Shown: positions 26,418 to 37,432, counted from the stretch's first letter. The stretch: DNA of 64,000 bases from Cycloclasticus sp. symbiont of Poecilosclerida sp. N (GCA_002101205.1 LWTM01000074.1:1-64000), one strand, 5' to 3'. Notes: generated by a model from the letters alone, not told the origin. Made by a program: numbers and translations.

Positions 26418-27020
26418 ATGATTAAATGCATCAATAAACTTCAATCCATGCTTGATTCTACACGTTCTATCGATTTTTTAGCGCCGCTTGCGCTTAGATT
26501 GTATTTAGCGCCTATTTTTTGGATGGCCGGCACGAAAAAACTCGGTGCCTTTGACAGTACAGTTGATTGGTTCGGTAATGCAGATTATGGCCTTGGCTTA
26601 CCTTTCCCTTACTTAATGGCAGGAGCCGCTACCTGGGTTGAAATCATTGGCGCTATTTTCTTATTGGTCGGTTTTGCTGTGCGCTGGGTTTCAATTCCAT
26701 TAATGATCACGATGGCTATTGCAGCCGTTACTGTTCACATTCAAAATGGTTGGTTAGCCATTGCTGAGCCCAGTGGTTTCTTTGCAAACGAACGAACTAG
26801 CGCCGCAGCCGAAAAACTGAGTATTGCGAAAGATATTTTACGTGAGCACGGTAATTACAACTGGTTAACTGATAACGGAAGTCTTGTCATTCTCAATAAC
26901 GGCATTGAGTTTTCAGCGACCTACTTCATCATGTTGCTCGTGCTCTTTTTTATTGGTGCTGGAAAATATATAAGCCTTGACCACTGGCTTCTCAAAAAAT
27001 TTAAAACGCTAACCGGGTAA
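26418..27020 (+). CDS. DoxX family membrane protein (HvfX-like)
   Basis: 200 residues with four predicted helices and the DoxX pattern LALRLYLAPIFWMAGTKKL. DoxX proteins are inner-membrane proteins with loosely defined redox-linked roles. HvfX members are often next to bufferin/HvfABC genes, but none is here. A GAGAAGG site precedes the ATG at 26418. The gene stands alone between IS debris and a convergent sirtuin gene. Confidence 0.82.
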   Translation: MIKCINKLQSMLDSTRSIDFLAPLALRLYLAPIFWMAGTKKLGAFDSTVDWFGNADYGLGLPFPYLMAGAATWVEIIGAIFLLVGFAVRWVSIPLMITMAIAAVTVHIQNGWLAIAEPSGFFANERTSAAAEKLSIAKDILREHGNYNWLTDNGSLVILNNGIEFSATYFIMLLVLFFIGAGKYISLDHWLLKKFKTLTG

Positions 27021-27070
27021 AACCAACGGCTTTGTACATCCGTGCCTACAGGCATCGGGTGAAAACTGCT

Positions 27071-27769
27071 CTATTTTAAATCATTTAAAAACGCCACTAC
27101 CACTTCTGTAGCGGGGCCATAAATTTTTTCCTTAAACGCTGATTCCACAAGCGAAGGTTGCAAGCTTAGTTCCACAGTATGCGCGCCACTTTGCTTCGCC
27201 ACTTGTACAAACCCTGCTGCTGGGTACACGTTCCCCGATGTTCCTATCGACAAGAATAAGTCACAGGTACCAATAGCGTCATATATCTCATCCATTTGAT
27301 AGGGCATTTCACCAAACCAAACAATATCCGGGCGTAAGTTGTTTTCTTCTTGACAGCACTCACACTTAGTTTCAATACTCAGCTCACGCATTATCGAAAA
27401 GCGCTGCTGAGTTACTTTACAAAAGCACTTTAATAACTCGCCGTGCATATGAATGATATTTTTTGTGCCCCCACGCTCGTGAAGATTATCTATATTCTGC
27501 GTAACAATCAAAACGTCTACGTTCTTATTCGCCTCCAATTCGGCTAGTGCCTCATGCGCCTTATTCGGCTTCATCTCATCACTCAATAATTGTTCTCTAC
27601 GCCTATTATAAAAACGATGAACTAACAGGGGATCACGCTCAAAGCCTTCAGGTGTAGCAACATCTTCTATACGATGCTCTTCCCACAAGCCATCGCTAGC
27701 TCTAAACGTTTCAATACCTGACTCTGCGGAAATGCCCGCTCCCGTTAAAACAACAATAGACTTCCTCAT
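27071..27769 (-). CDS. SIR2-family NAD-dependent protein deacylase (CobB-like)
   Basis: 232 residues. The sirtuin motifs are clear: [14 protein letters not shown] (NAD binding), [23 protein letters not shown] with the catalytic histidine, a zinc site CFC…CECC, and [15 protein letters not shown]. Sirtuins remove acyl groups from lysines using NAD. The short form without N-terminal extension fits class III (CobB short form), with possible desuccinylase activity. It lies alone, convergent with the DoxX gene. Confidence 0.92.
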   Translation of the reverse strand: MRKSIVVLTGAGISAESGIETFRASDGLWEEHRIEDVATPEGFERDPLLVHRFYNRRREQLLSDEMKPNKAHEALAELEANKNVDVLIVTQNIDNLHERGGTKNIIHMHGELLKCFCKVTQQRFSIMRELSIETKCECCQEENNLRPDIVWFGEMPYQMDEIYDAIGTCDLFLSIGTSGNVYPAAGFVQVAKQSGAHTVELSLQPSLVESAFKEKIYGPATEVVVAFLNDLK

Positions 27770-28198
27770 TCAACACCTCGCTGTAACCTTGCTTATAACT
27801 CTTGTGTAAATACATAGCCTTCGAGGGTGTAAAGAGACTGTTTAACTGCCCCGCTTTAAATATGAGCAACTAACTGCGCCTCAAGCTCACATGAAACGCC
27901 CTTACACAGCAATATTTATTGATAATACGCACTTAAGATTATCAAATACATTGTCATTAACGGCTATTTTTTCTGTTTAATGTCCAGCGATTCTAATGGA
28001 TAACGATATTCTGACTCTATCGCCCCGTTGTGCATGGAAAAGTTGCATTAACCGCACCATTATTCTAACGGCATCACAGAACGTTGTTTCTAGCCATAGT
28101 GAGGCGATGATTAATGCTTTCATCTTAGCACTTTATAACGAGGCATAAAAAAGGGCCGGCAAAACCGACCCTTTTAAACGACTTAATAAAAATAGTAA
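27770..28198. other. Gene-free stretch between the sirtuin gene and EF-G
   Basis: No gene is supported here. A reverse-strand open frame of 48 codons near 28110 (MKALIIASLWLETTFCDAV) has no recognised family. The end of the interval holds the EF-G terminator (28147–28175). Confidence 0.5.
28147..28175 (-). terminator. Terminator of the EF-G gene
   Basis: On the reverse strand AAAAGGGTCGG, a TTTTG loop, then CCGGCCCTTTT with a T run makes a strong hairpin terminator 24 bp after the EF-G stop. Confidence 0.88.
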
Positions 28199-30283
28199 TT
28201 ACTTACTTTCTTCGCGCTCTTTAGCTTCTTTAATCACTTCTTCAGCTACGTTTTTAGGACACGGCATATAGTGAACAAATTCCATAGAGAACTGACCACG
28301 GCCTGATGTCATCGTACGCAAGTCACCAATGTAGCCAAACATTTCGCTTAGTGGAACTTCTGCTTTAATACGTACCCCCGTTGCGCCTGCATCTTGTGAT
28401 TTGATCATGCCACGACGACGGTTAAGGTCACCAATAACATCACCCACGTGATCATCTGGTGTAAACACGTCTACTTTCATAATCGGCTCCATCAATTGAA
28501 CACCCGCTTTAGGCATCGATTGACGATAAGCACCATTCGCCGCTAATTCAAACGCTACAGCAGAGGAGTCAACCGCGTGGAAACCACCGTCTAACAAAGT
28601 TACTTTAACGTCCACACAGGGGTAGCCTGCAAGCACACCTTTGTCCATACGTTTTTTGAAGCCTTTTTCAACCGCAGGCCAGTACTCTCGTGGTACGTTA
28701 CCGCCGGTTACTTTAGATTCAAAACTAAAGCCCTCGCCTGTTTCTGCTGGCTCTAGGATATAGTCAATTTTACCAAACTGACCAGAACCACCTGATTGCT
28801 TCTTGTGCGTGTAGCTGTCTTCTAGAACCTTAGTAATTGTTTCTCGGTATGCTACTTGTGGCTTACCAACACTTACATCAACACCGTGAGTACGCTTAAG
28901 AATATCAATTTTAATATCTAAGTGAAGCTCACCCATACCTTTAAGGATGGTCTCACCACTGTCTTCGTCTGTTTCAACGTGGAAGGAGGGGTCTTCTTTG
29001 ATCATTTTACCGATCGCAATGCCCATTTTTTCTGAACCACCTTTGTCTTTAGGTGATACAGCAATAGAGATAACAGGGTCTGGGAAAACCATTGGTTCTA
29101 GTGTTGCTGGGTTTTTAGGGTCACATAATGTGTGGCCCGTTTGTACGTCTTTCATGCCCACAACCGCGATGATGTCGCCCGCCGTTGCACCCGTTAATTC
29201 AATACGCTCATCGGCGTGCATTTCTACCAAACGCCCAATGCGTTCTGTTTTGCCTGTGAATGTATTTAAAACGGTGTCACCTTTGTTCATGACGCCTGAG
29301 TAAACACGGATAAAGGTTAGCGCGCCAAACCGATCATCCATGATTTTAAATGCTAACGCACGTAACGGCTTCTCTGGGTCAACAATAGCAAACTCACCTG
29401 TTTCGTTACCCTCATCATCTGTTTCAGGCTGAGGTTTCACTTCCATTGGGTTAGGAAGGTAATCCACAACCGCGTCCAATACTAGTTGAATACCTTTGTT
29501 TTTAAAGGCTGAACCACAATATGTTGGGAAGAAATCAAGGGCAATTGTTCCCTTGCGGATGCAACGTTTAATGTCATCCACCGGTGGCTCTTCACCTTCA
29601 AGGTACATTTCCATTAGGTCGTCGTCCTGCTCAACTGCCATTTCGATAAGCTTTTCGCGGTACTCTTCCATTTTCTCGAGCATGTCTGCTGGCGGCTCTT
29701 CAACTTTGAAGTTCTCCGGTAGGCCAGAGTCATCCCATATATGAGCTTTACGCGTTAACAAGTCAACCACGCCAACAAAATCATCTTCTATCCCTATGGG
29801 CAACACCATTACTATTGGGTTTGCATCAAGCACTTTTTCAACTTGATTGACCACACGATAGAAATCAGCGCCCATACGGTCTAGCTTATTAACAAAAATA
29901 ACGCGCGCTACTTCTGATTCATTCGCATAACGCCAGTTTGTTTCTGATTGAGGCTCCACGCCACCAGAACCACAAAACACACCGATACCGCCATCAAGAA
30001 CTTTTAACGAACGATACACCTCAATAGTGAAATCAACGTGCCCCGGTGTATCGATGATATTCATACGGTGGCCTTCCCACTCGCACGAAGTTGCAGCTGA
30101 CTGAATGGTTATTCCACGTTCGGCTTCTTGCTCCATGAAATCGGTTGTCGCTTCACCATCGTGAACCTCGCCTGTTTTATGAATTTTGCCGGTTAATTTT
30201 AAGATGCGTTCTGTCGTGGTGGTTTTACCCGCATCCACGTGGGCGAAAATACCAATGTTTCTGTATTTGCTTAAGTCAGTCAT
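28199..30283 (-). CDS. fusA: Translation elongation factor G (stand-alone copy)
   Basis: 694 residues. The G domain has [30 protein letters not shown] and [10 protein letters not shown]. Domains II–V follow with the family motif [19 protein letters not shown] catalyses ribosome translocation. It is a monocistronic gene, not next to rpsL, rpsG or tuf as in the str operon, so it may be a second, FusA2/FusB-type EF-G like that known in Pseudomonas. The window cannot show whether another copy exists. Confidence 0.93.
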   Translation of the reverse strand: MTDLSKYRNIGIFAHVDAGKTTTTERILKLTGKIHKTGEVHDGEATTDFMEQEAERGITIQSAATSCEWEGHRMNIIDTPGHVDFTIEVYRSLKVLDGGIGVFCGSGGVEPQSETNWRYANESEVARVIFVNKLDRMGADFYRVVNQVEKVLDANPIVMVLPIGIEDDFVGVVDLLTRKAHIWDDSGLPENFKVEEPPADMLEKMEEYREKLIEMAVEQDDDLMEMYLEGEEPPVDDIKRCIRKGTIALDFFPTYCGSAFKNKGIQLVLDAVVDYLPNPMEVKPQPETDDEGNETGEFAIVDPEKPLRALAFKIMDDRFGALTFIRVYSGVMNKGDTVLNTFTGKTERIGRLVEMHADERIELTGATAGDIIAVVGMKDVQTGHTLCDPKNPATLEPMVFPDPVISIAVSPKDKGGSEKMGIAIGKMIKEDPSFHVETDEDSGETILKGMGELHLDIKIDILKRTHGVDVSVGKPQVAYRETITKVLEDSYTHKKQSGGSGQFGKIDYILEPAETGEGFSFESKVTGGNVPREYWPAVEKGFKKRMDKGVLAGYPCVDVKVTLLDGGFHAVDSSAVAFELAANGAYRQSMPKAGVQLMEPIMKVDVFTPDDHVGDVIGDLNRRRGMIKSQDAGATGVRIKAEVPLSEMFGYIGDLRTMTSGRGQFSMEFVHYMPCPKNVAEEVIKEAKEREESK

Positions 30284-30412
30284 AGGTCTGCAATTATATT
30301 TAAGTTAATAAAAGTCTTGGCAATCCTAAAGAAAGCCAATAGAAGTTTTGTTGTAATGAACCCCCTATTGTATCACTGATTTTCATTTTATAGATAGCGT
30401 CACTTGCCCAAT

Positions 30413-30486
30413 GTTAGAAGTAAATGATCTGTCTTATTAATTAACACGTGACCTGTCTTGATTTGTTCTATCCCTATTAGGGGCTG
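30413..30486 (-). repeat. Dispersed ~72-bp repeat, copy 2
   Basis: The reverse complement begins TAATAGGGATAGAACAAATC, continues AAGACAGGTCACGTG and TTAATTAATAAGACAG, and matches 11635–11706 nearly base for base. No transposase lies beside either copy. Confidence 0.65.
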
Positions 30487-30729
30487 TGGAATTGGCACGG
30501 TTGGGCATATAGTGGAGATTTAGACGCTGCCTTCTTAGACCCATTTTACCCGGTGATGCAGTAAAGGTTCCTGCTACAATTGATTAAATAGAACAAAGAG
30601 ATAACGGCGCTTATGCGCGCCGCTAGCTGACCTGTATATGTGGTGAAACAGTGGTTGTTAGGGGCTACGCCGTTACTAAAATATAGAGCAATAGCGCGTT
30701 GGTGTTTTTACTCAATAGGTAAGCGGAAT

Positions 30730-30760
30730 CCTATCGGCATGTTTTTTTAACTCCGATAGG
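30730..30760 (-). terminator. Hairpin behind the enoyl-CoA hydratase gene
   Basis: CCTATCGG and CCGATAGG form an 8-bp stem around a 15-base loop just after the gene's stop. There is no T run at the base in the reverse direction, so it may be a weak terminator or only an RNA-stabilising hairpin. Confidence 0.4.
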
Positions 30761-30765
30761 GCCTG

Positions 30766-31530
30766 TCATTCTTTTGACTTGTTTAAAAAAGCCGCCATCA
30801 TATTTTTTGCATCATCCGTATCGAAAAGTGGGATAAAGGTTTCACGTTCAAGCTTTAACCCCTCTTCTAATGTTGTATTAATTGCCTTGTTAACACATGC
30901 TTTGCCTGCACGAACTGCTAACGGTGCACGCCCAGCTAATTGCTTAGCTAATTCAATCGTTTCAGCTTCGATTTTTCCAGGCTCAATAACACGGCTTACA
31001 ATACCGCGTTGCAAAGCTTCTTCTGCCAACATGCTGCGACCATTCATAACCATTTCCATGGCTAATGATTTGCCGATAATTCTGGCGACACGTTGTGTGC
31101 CGCCTGCTCCAGGGATAACGCCTAAATTAATTTCAGGTAAAGCGAATTTTGCACCAGTAGATGCCAATAAAATATCGCATTGTAGTGCGAGTTCAAAGCC
31201 ACCGCCTAATGCCATGCCAGAGACAGCACAAACGGTTGGTTTGCTGAAAGTAGAAAGGGCTCTCCAGCCCGTAGACGCCTCAACCATAGCCAACATTTCT
31301 TCACCGCTGATGCCAACCATTTCAGCAATATCTGCGCCGGCTGCGAATGCTTTTTCAGAGCCAGTAATAATGACGGCTCTTATCGCATCATCTTGTTCAA
31401 ACTGATCAAGCGCCGAGCCTAGCTCTGTCAATAATGTTGAATTAAGCGCGTTATATTGACGTGGCCGATTTAGCCTAATCAGAGCAACGCCTTCAGCCGG
31501 GGCTTCAATTAAAAGTGTTTCAAAATCCAT
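30766..31530 (-). CDS. Enoyl-CoA hydratase
   Basis: 254 residues of the crotonase fold, including ALGGGFELALQCDILLAS (oxyanion hole) and LPEINLGVIPGAGGTQR (two catalytic glutamates). It hydrates 2-enoyl-CoA in beta-oxidation. It is 9 bp downstream of the dehydrogenase gene, the last gene of the ligase–thiolase–dehydrogenase–hydratase operon. The substrate chain length is not readable. Confidence 0.93.
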   Translation of the reverse strand: MDFETLLIEAPAEGVALIRLNRPRQYNALNSTLLTELGSALDQFEQDDAIRAVIITGSEKAFAAGADIAEMVGISGEEMLAMVEASTGWRALSTFSKPTVCAVSGMALGGGFELALQCDILLASTGAKFALPEINLGVIPGAGGTQRVARIIGKSLAMEMVMNGRSMLAEEALQRGIVSRVIEPGKIEAETIELAKQLAGRAPLAVRAGKACVNKAINTTLEEGLKLERETFIPLFDTDDAKNMMAAFLNKSKE

Positions 31531-31539
31531 ATCAGCACC

Positions 31540-32310
31540 TTATTTTGCGGCCATGCGAATAGCGCCATCAAGACGAACAACTTCACCATTAAGTACGACA
31601 TTGCCAATCATATGCCCTACGAGGGCAGCATATTCAGACGGCTTACCTAAACGTGGTGGGAAGGGCACCTGTTGGCCTAATGATATGCGGGTCTCTTCAG
31701 GCAAACCGGCAAGCATCGGTGTTTCAAAAATACCTGGAGCGATGGTGTTAACACGAATTCCATAGCGAGCGAGCTCTCTTGCAATAGGTAATGCCATGCC
31801 TACCACGCCAGATTTTGATGCAGAGTAACTGGCTTGACCAATTTGGCCATCAAATGCTGCAACAGAAGCAGTATTAATAATAATGCCACGTTCCCCGTCA
31901 TCCGTTGGCTCATTACTTGTCATGGCCTGCGCCGCTAAGCGAATGACGTTAAAAGTACCCACTAAGTTAACGTTAATGCCTTTTGCAAATAAATCGAGCG
32001 GGTGAGGGTTGCCGTCTCGGTCTAATACCTTGCCTATCACTGCAATGCCTGCGGCATTAATAACACCGTGTACACCCGTAAACTCAGTTTTAGCAACTTC
32101 AATAGCGGCTAGAACATCGGCTTCAGATGTTACGTCCGTTTTAACAAAACGACTTTTAGCACCAAGCTCAGCTTCTTTAGCTTTTCCCGTTTCTTCATTC
32201 ACATCAAGAATTACAACATTTGCGCCTTTCTCAACTAGCATCGATGCCGTTGCACCACCTAAACCAGAGCCACCACCGGTCACTAAAAAAGTTCTGTTTT
32301 CGTAATTCAT
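31540..32310 (-). CDS. SDR-type 3-hydroxyacyl-CoA dehydrogenase (HSD17B10-like)
   Basis: 256 residues. Short-chain dehydrogenase with the NAD motif [15 protein letters not shown], the catalytic [10 protein letters not shown] and a serine in [10 protein letters not shown]. The overall pattern, with [15 protein letters not shown] near the end, is that of type-2 3-hydroxyacyl-CoA dehydrogenases. It oxidises 3-hydroxyacyl-CoA to 3-ketoacyl-CoA, the step between the hydratase and the thiolase encoded next to it. Confidence 0.92.
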   Translation of the reverse strand: MNYENRTFLVTGGGSGLGGATASMLVEKGANVVILDVNEETGKAKEAELGAKSRFVKTDVTSEADVLAAIEVAKTEFTGVHGVINAAGIAVIGKVLDRDGNPHPLDLFAKGINVNLVGTFNVIRLAAQAMTSNEPTDDGERGIIINTASVAAFDGQIGQASYSASKSGVVGMALPIARELARYGIRVNTIAPGIFETPMLAGLPEETRISLGQQVPFPPRLGKPSEYAALVGHMIGNVVLNGEVVRLDGAIRMAAK

Positions 32311-32347
32311 TATGTCTCCTTAATTTATATAGTCTGAAAGTGTTCTC

Positions 32348-33520
32348 CTAAACACGTTCAATAATAGTGGCTGTTGCCATGCCTAAACCTATGCACATTG
32401 ATTGCAGTGCGAATTGCCCATCGGTTGCCTCTAAACCAGCAACCATTTTTGCAATTAAACCCGCGCCGGTGCCGCCTAATGGGTGCCCATGAGCAATAGC
32501 GCCGCCCCATGGGTTTACTTTTTCTGGCGTAGGCTTTATTTCTTTCACCCATGCCAGTGCAACGGTAGCAAAGGCCTCATTAATTTCAAACCAATCAATA
32601 TCATCCACGGTTAAACCTGCTTTTTTTAGGGCAAGCTGAGTGGCAGCAATAGGACCGTCCAATTGTAATACGGGGTCACTACCGACAACAACACGAGCAC
32701 GAAAGCGTGCTTTTGGAGTCAAGCCGTCGGCTATAGCGATTTCCTTATGAGCAATAAGAATGGCTGCGGCACCATCAGATCGTTGACTTGCGTTACCGGC
32801 GGTAACAACGCCATTACCCTTTGGGCGGAAAACGGTTTTTAAAGAGCCTAATTTTATAGGGTCAACAGAGGCTCTAATGCCTTCGTCAGCGTTTAATACG
32901 ATTGCATTACCTTCTGCATCAACGCCTGCTGTTGGAATGATCTCTTTGTTCAGCCCCGCTTCTTTTGCTTTTTGTGCTTTGGCATGGCTTTCAATCGCAA
33001 AACTGTCGACGTCATTCCGTGTGATGGCCCATTTTTCAGCCATTAACTCAGCGCTAACGCCTTGGTGTACCAGTGGATATTTTGTCAATAATTTTTCCCC
33101 CATAGGGCCAAAGCCTGTATAGGGTTTACCAGGGTTCATGTCTGTTAACATTTCAACGCGGGTCATGTTTTCCACGCCACAAGCAATGGTGTAATTGGCA
33201 TCGCCAGCATCAATAACTTGCGATGCAAAATGGGTCGCTTGTTGACCAGAGCCACAAAAGCGATTTAAGGTGACCGCAGGGACGGTAATAGGAAAATCTG
33301 CAAGCAATGAAGCCTGACGTGCAACATCTGCTGCTTGTTCGCCAATTTGAGTCACTGCGCCGGCAATAATGTCGTCAACACGGCCTTTCTCTAGGCCCGT
33401 TTTGTCCATTAAACCCGATAATGCTCCAGCCAATAATTCATTCGCCGGTGTCTTTCTATAGGCGCCGTTATAACGCCCAAATGGCGTGCGAATTGCTTCA
33501 ATAATAACTGAATCTTTCAT
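32348..33520 (-). CDS. Acetyl-CoA acyltransferase / thiolase
   Basis: 390 residues. Thiolase with the nucleophilic cysteine in [14 protein letters not shown], the catalytic histidine in [16 protein letters not shown], and the C-terminal cysteine in MCIGLGMA. It cleaves 3-ketoacyl-CoA to acetyl-CoA. It is 37 bp from the dehydrogenase and 46 bp from the ligase gene, all on one strand. Confidence 0.94.
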   Translation of the reverse strand: MKDSVIIEAIRTPFGRYNGAYRKTPANELLAGALSGLMDKTGLEKGRVDDIIAGAVTQIGEQAADVARQASLLADFPITVPAVTLNRFCGSGQQATHFASQVIDAGDANYTIACGVENMTRVEMLTDMNPGKPYTGFGPMGEKLLTKYPLVHQGVSAELMAEKWAITRNDVDSFAIESHAKAQKAKEAGLNKEIIPTAGVDAEGNAIVLNADEGIRASVDPIKLGSLKTVFRPKGNGVVTAGNASQRSDGAAAILIAHKEIAIADGLTPKARFRARVVVGSDPVLQLDGPIAATQLALKKAGLTVDDIDWFEINEAFATVALAWVKEIKPTPEKVNPWGGAIAHGHPLGGTGAGLIAKMVAGLEATDGQFALQSMCIGLGMATATIIERV

Positions 33521-33566
33521 TCGTTTTCCTTTGCTTTAGTCTGTTGTTTAAAGTGAGGTGTTGGTG

Positions 33567-35189
33567 TTATTTCCAAATCCATCCTTCATAGATTTTACGT
33601 AATTCTTTTTTCAAAAATTTACCGGTAGATGTTTTAGGTATTTCACTTAGCGTTTCAACATCATCGGGTAGCCAGGTTTTGTGAAACTTACCTTTTAAGA
33701 AACTGTGCACATCTGTTTTGCTAACACTCTTCCCTTCTTTTACGACAATAACGGCTAAAGGACGTTCATCCCATTTTGGATGAGCGACGGCAATAACAGC
33801 CGCTTCAATAACATCAGGGTGATCCATAATGGCATTTTCGAGGTCAACTGAACTTATCCATTCACCGCCAGATTTAACCAAATCTTTGGTGCGATCAGTT
33901 AGTTTAATGAACCCCTCGGGATCAATCGTTGCAACATCGCCTGTTCTTAACCAACCATCACTCGTGAACTTGTCTAGCTGGCTACCTTCTTTGTGGTAAG
34001 CGCCTGTGATCCATGGGCCTCGTACTTGTATTTCACCCTGAGCTTCACCATCCCAACTCTGCAATGAGCCCTCATCATCCATAATTCTGACTTCCACGAA
34101 GGGCAGGGGGACGCCTTGTTTTACCCTTATTTTATATTGTTCATCTTCAGATAAATCAGACATGCCACTTTTCAATATGCCGATGGATGCAAGAGGCGAT
34201 GTTTCTGTCATGCCCCAAGCTTGAATGATTTTCATATCAAAGCTATCAAAAACGCGGAATAAGCTTTCTGGAATGGCGGCCCCACCAACAGCCATACGCA
34301 TATTAGGGGCGGTTTTCCAGCGCGTTGGCTCAGCTTCTAATGCTTGCTTAATGGTCATCCAAATAGTCGGCACGCCTGCGCTTAGTGTTACTTGCTCTTG
34401 CTCGTATAGGTCCATCAAGCTTTCTGCATCTAGGTGTGGCCCCGGGAATACTAATTTTGCACCAGCCATGACAGCGGTATAAGGCAAACCCCAAGCATTA
34501 GCATGGAACATAGGAACAACGGGAGTAACGACGTCGCATTGGTTAATAGCTAAAGCGCTGCCCAAAGCTTCAGCCATAGAATGCAAAACTGTTGACCGGT
34601 GACTGTATACAACACCCTTAGGTCGACCCGTTGTACCAGATGTGTAGCACATGCCTAATGCATCATTTTCATCAATTTCGGGATATTCAAACTCGCTTGA
34701 CCCTGTTTCTAGAAAGTCTTCATAGTTAATGAACTCGTCGCTAATCTCTGCGCCACAAAGTGGTACGACAATGACTTTTTTAAACGATGTTTTATCTTTA
34801 ATCTGCTCGTATAAAGGTAATAAAACATCATCAAGAATTAATATTTGATCTTCAGCGTGGTTAACGATGTAGCTAATGTCGTCAGGCAATAAGCGTAAAT
34901 TAAGCGTGTGTAGTACCGCGCCTGTACAGGGAATTCCCATATAGCACTCTAAATGCGCATAGTGATTCCACATAAGCGTGGCAACGCAATCACCTTTTTT
35001 TATACCGGCTTGAGTTAGTGCAGAGGCTAGTTTCTTTGCGCGGCGCTGTATCGTCAAATAGTTTGTTCGGTGGAGTGTTTTGTCGGGAAGTCGAGAAACA
35101 ACATCTATGGTTGGAAAGTAAAGCCCAATACGTTCTAGCATATGGGGTAATGTTAATGGGAAATCCATCATTGTACTTTTAGTAGACAT
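33567..35189 (-). CDS. Acyl-CoA synthetase (AMP-forming, AlkK/FadD-like)
   Basis: 540 residues, adenylate-forming superfamily. The P-loop [18 protein letters not shown], the AWGMTETSP motif and the [15 protein letters not shown] hinge are intact, and the C-terminal lysine is in [12 protein letters not shown]. It activates a fatty or related acid to its CoA ester. The resemblance is to medium-chain ligases of the AlkK type; the substrate is inferred. It is first in the operon and divergent from a TetR regulator 62 bp away. Confidence 0.92.
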   Translation of the reverse strand: MSTKSTMMDFPLTLPHMLERIGLYFPTIDVVSRLPDKTLHRTNYLTIQRRAKKLASALTQAGIKKGDCVATLMWNHYAHLECYMGIPCTGAVLHTLNLRLLPDDISYIVNHAEDQILILDDVLLPLYEQIKDKTSFKKVIVVPLCGAEISDEFINYEDFLETGSSEFEYPEIDENDALGMCYTSGTTGRPKGVVYSHRSTVLHSMAEALGSALAINQCDVVTPVVPMFHANAWGLPYTAVMAGAKLVFPGPHLDAESLMDLYEQEQVTLSAGVPTIWMTIKQALEAEPTRWKTAPNMRMAVGGAAIPESLFRVFDSFDMKIIQAWGMTETSPLASIGILKSGMSDLSEDEQYKIRVKQGVPLPFVEVRIMDDEGSLQSWDGEAQGEIQVRGPWITGAYHKEGSQLDKFTSDGWLRTGDVATIDPEGFIKLTDRTKDLVKSGGEWISSVDLENAIMDHPDVIEAAVIAVAHPKWDERPLAVIVVKEGKSVSKTDVHSFLKGKFHKTWLPDDVETLSEIPKTSTGKFLKKELRKIYEGWIWK

Positions 35190-35251
35190 TTGTTTTTTTC
35201 ACTTCTATACTTACATTTATACAAATAACCAAGCAAGCGCTAGGTAATAAA

Positions 35252-35833
35252 ATGACTATACCTAAACAATCTGCACGGCGCAAGGAGCTAACCACGGTCG
35301 CTGCAAAACTATTTAAAAAACATTCATTTGATAGGACAACAGTTCGTATGCTGGCATCCGAAGCCGGTATTAAATCTGGTAGCCTGTTTTATCACTATAG
35401 AAACAAAGAAGAAATATTATTTGCAGTTATCAAACAGGGTTTATTAAGTTCGTTGGAGACTATTAAGAAAGAAACAAGCAAAGCAGTCACTGTTGAAGAG
35501 AAGCTGCAAGCTTTGATATTAGGGCAGCTGAAGGCTCTGCATGGCAAAAACAAAGATGCTCATATCGTGTCGATATCCGAATGGCGCTCACTGAATAAGC
35601 AATCTCGTCAGTCCTTAATCGACATACGTGATGAGTATGAGGCATATTGGCAAGGTATTATTGATCTAGCTATTGCTGGTGGTGTATTGAAAGGAGATGC
35701 AAAGTTGCAAAAGCTGTTTATTCTTGGTGCGCTTAACTGGACGACTCAGTGGTATAAGAAAGACCACAGCAAGTCTATAGATGAAATTGCTAAGGAGTGC
35801 TTTGAGTCTGTAACAACTGGGCGTCTAAATTAA
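35252..35833 (+). CDS. TetR/AcrR-family regulator
   Basis: 193 residues with an N-terminal helix-turn-helix (FDRTTVRMLASEAGIKSGSL then FYHYRNKEEILFAVI), and a C-terminal TetR_C-type ligand domain. It is divergent from the acyl-CoA ligase gene with only 62 bp between starts, so it very likely represses or controls the beta-oxidation operon in response to an acyl-CoA. Confidence 0.9.
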   Translation: MTIPKQSARRKELTTVAAKLFKKHSFDRTTVRMLASEAGIKSGSLFYHYRNKEEILFAVIKQGLLSSLETIKKETSKAVTVEEKLQALILGQLKALHGKNKDAHIVSISEWRSLNKQSRQSLIDIRDEYEAYWQGIIDLAIAGGVLKGDAKLQKLFILGALNWTTQWYKKDHSKSIDEIAKECFESVTTGRLN

Positions 35834-36498
35834 AAATAGCATGCAAAAAGACGGTTATTAATTTCAATGGGGTGGTTGTTTTTGAGTCTTTTTTTGGGAA
35901 TTACATACTTAAATCTACAAGCGTACCGCCGGCACTTCCTTCGGTCGTAGCGGGTGCTGGAAGTACAAAACAGATTAAACCCCTTCCTCTCATCGCCACG
36001 TTTACTGTCAGCACGCGTGATTTTTCTCAATCTTAGATGGCTTTATTTGCTTCTTTTGCATTAGCAGTTGAGGCTTTAAAATAATTTTCTTTCAATTTTA
36101 TTAAATCCATTTTTTATCTCCAAAAACTCAATTTCTGCTCTTTCGCCCAACTCTCAAACGCCTCAGCAATCTGTTTTAAATCGTGCTTTTGGATGAGGTG
36201 ATTGTGTTCATCTGATTTACGCTCGCCGTTTTGCTCGGTTTCCCATACTTCATCACCAGAATTATCTTTGCCTGAATTTTCGCTGACTGCCATAAAAAAT
36301 AGGATGATCGTCTATTTTTGGATTGATTTCATCGTGCCATTTTTGCACAAATAACACACTGGTTTTTGTGCCAGTATGCGGATAGAAACAGCTATATGTC
36401 TCTCAAAGAAGCCGAACAGATCTCTCTCGCTTTGATTAAGGTTCAACAAAATCCGTTTTATCGTTTAAAATAAGTACTCTCTAATTCAAGCTATCATC
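35834..36498. other. Debris of a restriction–modification locus upstream of pyrE
   Basis: No intact gene. On the reverse strand lie a methylase C-terminus (36114–36440), a 25-codon frame starting MDLIKLKENYFKASTANAKE (36033–36110), and a segment (35930–36030) that partly matches 38985–39060. The hairpin arms CCGGCAC/GTGCTGG are at 35930–35965. Confidence 0.6.
36114..36440 (-). pseudogene. N-6 DNA methylase (HsdM/type IIG-like) C-terminal relic
   Basis: The reverse strand reads YPHTGTKTSVLFVQKW and HDEINPKIDDHPIFY, then after a frameshift MAVSENSGKDNSGDEVWETE and AEAFESWAKEQKLSFWR, stop at 36114. This is the C-terminal tail of N-6 DNA methylases of type I/IIG restriction systems (PHTGTKTSVLF is characteristic). 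The SAM-binding and NPPY-bearing core is gone. Confidence 0.75.
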
Positions 36499-37140
36499 AT
36501 GAAAGATTACCAACAGCAGTTTATTAAATTCGCTCTCGAGTGCGAGGTTCTTAAGTTTGGCAAATTCACTTTGAAATCAGGCCGCATTAGCCCTTACTTT
36601 TTCAACACCGGGCTTTTTAATACCGGCGAGCGCTTGCGCAAACTGGGGCAGTTCTACGTACACGCATTAATTGATTCTGGCATTAATTACGACATGCTAT
36701 ATGGGCCGGCCTACAAAGGCATTCCGCTTGTTTGTGCGGTCGGTATCGGGTTTTCTGAGTTATCTAATGGCGATATTCCGTATGTGTTTAACCGAAAAGA
36801 AGTCAAAGACCACGGCGAAGGCGGCTTACTGGTAGGTGCGGACTTAAGTGGCAAGGTGCTTATTATTGATGATGTTATTAGCGCAGGTACATCGGTGCGG
36901 GAATCTGTTGATATTATTCGCAACGCCAACGCTGAACCTGCTGGCGTATTGATTTCTTTAAACAGACAAGAAAAAGGCCGGGGCGAAACATCCGCCATTG
37001 ATGATATTGAAAAAAACTACGAATTCAAAGTGGCATCGATTATTTGCTTAAGCGATATTATTAGTTACTTAGAACAATCGGCTGACGAGCAGCGCCTAGA
37101 TGCTATTTTAAAATACCGCGAACGATACGGCACTGATTAA
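36499..37140 (+). CDS. pyrE: Orotate phosphoribosyltransferase
   Basis: 213 residues. It carries the PRPP-binding motif [16 protein letters not shown] and the family region [16 protein letters not shown]. It converts orotate and PRPP to OMP in pyrimidine synthesis. It ends 4 bp into the 3' end of the convergent small AOR-cluster gene. It is intact despite the debris upstream. Confidence 0.95.
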   Translation: MKDYQQQFIKFALECEVLKFGKFTLKSGRISPYFFNTGLFNTGERLRKLGQFYVHALIDSGINYDMLYGPAYKGIPLVCAVGIGFSELSNGDIPYVFNRKEVKDHGEGGLLVGADLSGKVLIIDDVISAGTSVRESVDIIRNANAEPAGVLISLNRQEKGRGETSAIDDIEKNYEFKVASIICLSDIISYLEQSADEQRLDAILKYRERYGTD

Positions 37141-37397
37141 CCGCCGCCTTTGTGAAACCTGCTTAAGAATAGTTTCATAAACTGCTCCTGTTCGACCTCG
37201 CCCATTTCAGAAAAATTAAAATTAACATCTAGCTTTGGTAACCGCGCTGCGGCAATTCGCCTAACACCTTCATCACCTAGCGTTACAAAAGCTTTTTGCC
37301 CCATTAACGTAAAGCTAATGTCATTACCTTGCCGTTGATAATCTAGCTTATTCTGGCTATTCAGTAGCGCAATAAACTCTTTCCTTGAAAAGCCCAT
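37137..37397 (-). CDS. Small unknown protein of the aldehyde oxidoreductase cluster
   Basis: About 86 residues from the ATG at 37397 ([20 protein letters not shown]), acidic in the middle, ending [14 protein letters not shown]. An open frame extends to 37457 and overlaps moaD. No conserved family came to mind, but similar small genes follow aor-moaD in other bacteria, and it is the last gene of the operon. Upstream starts are possible: AAAGGA at about 37417 would favour a non-ATG start. The function is unknown; cofactor handling is only a guess from context. Confidence 0.65.
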   Translation of the reverse strand: MGFSRKEFIALLNSQNKLDYQRQGNDISFTLMGQKAFVTLGDEGVRRIAAARLPKLDVNFNFSEMGEVEQEQFMKLFLSRFHKGGG

Positions 37398-37432
37398 CTC
37401 TAGCGAAAAGACCGTTCCTTTATACAAGGCTA

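Larger units (their letters stand above)
30284..30765. other. Gene-free stretch with a dispersed repeat and a hairpin
   Basis: No gene is evident. It holds copy 2 of the 72-bp repeat (30413–30486, reverse orientation relative to copy 1) and a perfect 8-bp inverted repeat near the end (30730–30760). It also serves as the leader of the EF-G gene. Confidence 0.5.

Noticed and set aside
30779-31405. 208-codon forward frame opposite the enoyl-CoA hydratase gene
   Set aside because: It is the antisense shadow of a gene with complete catalytic motifs and has no family features of its own.
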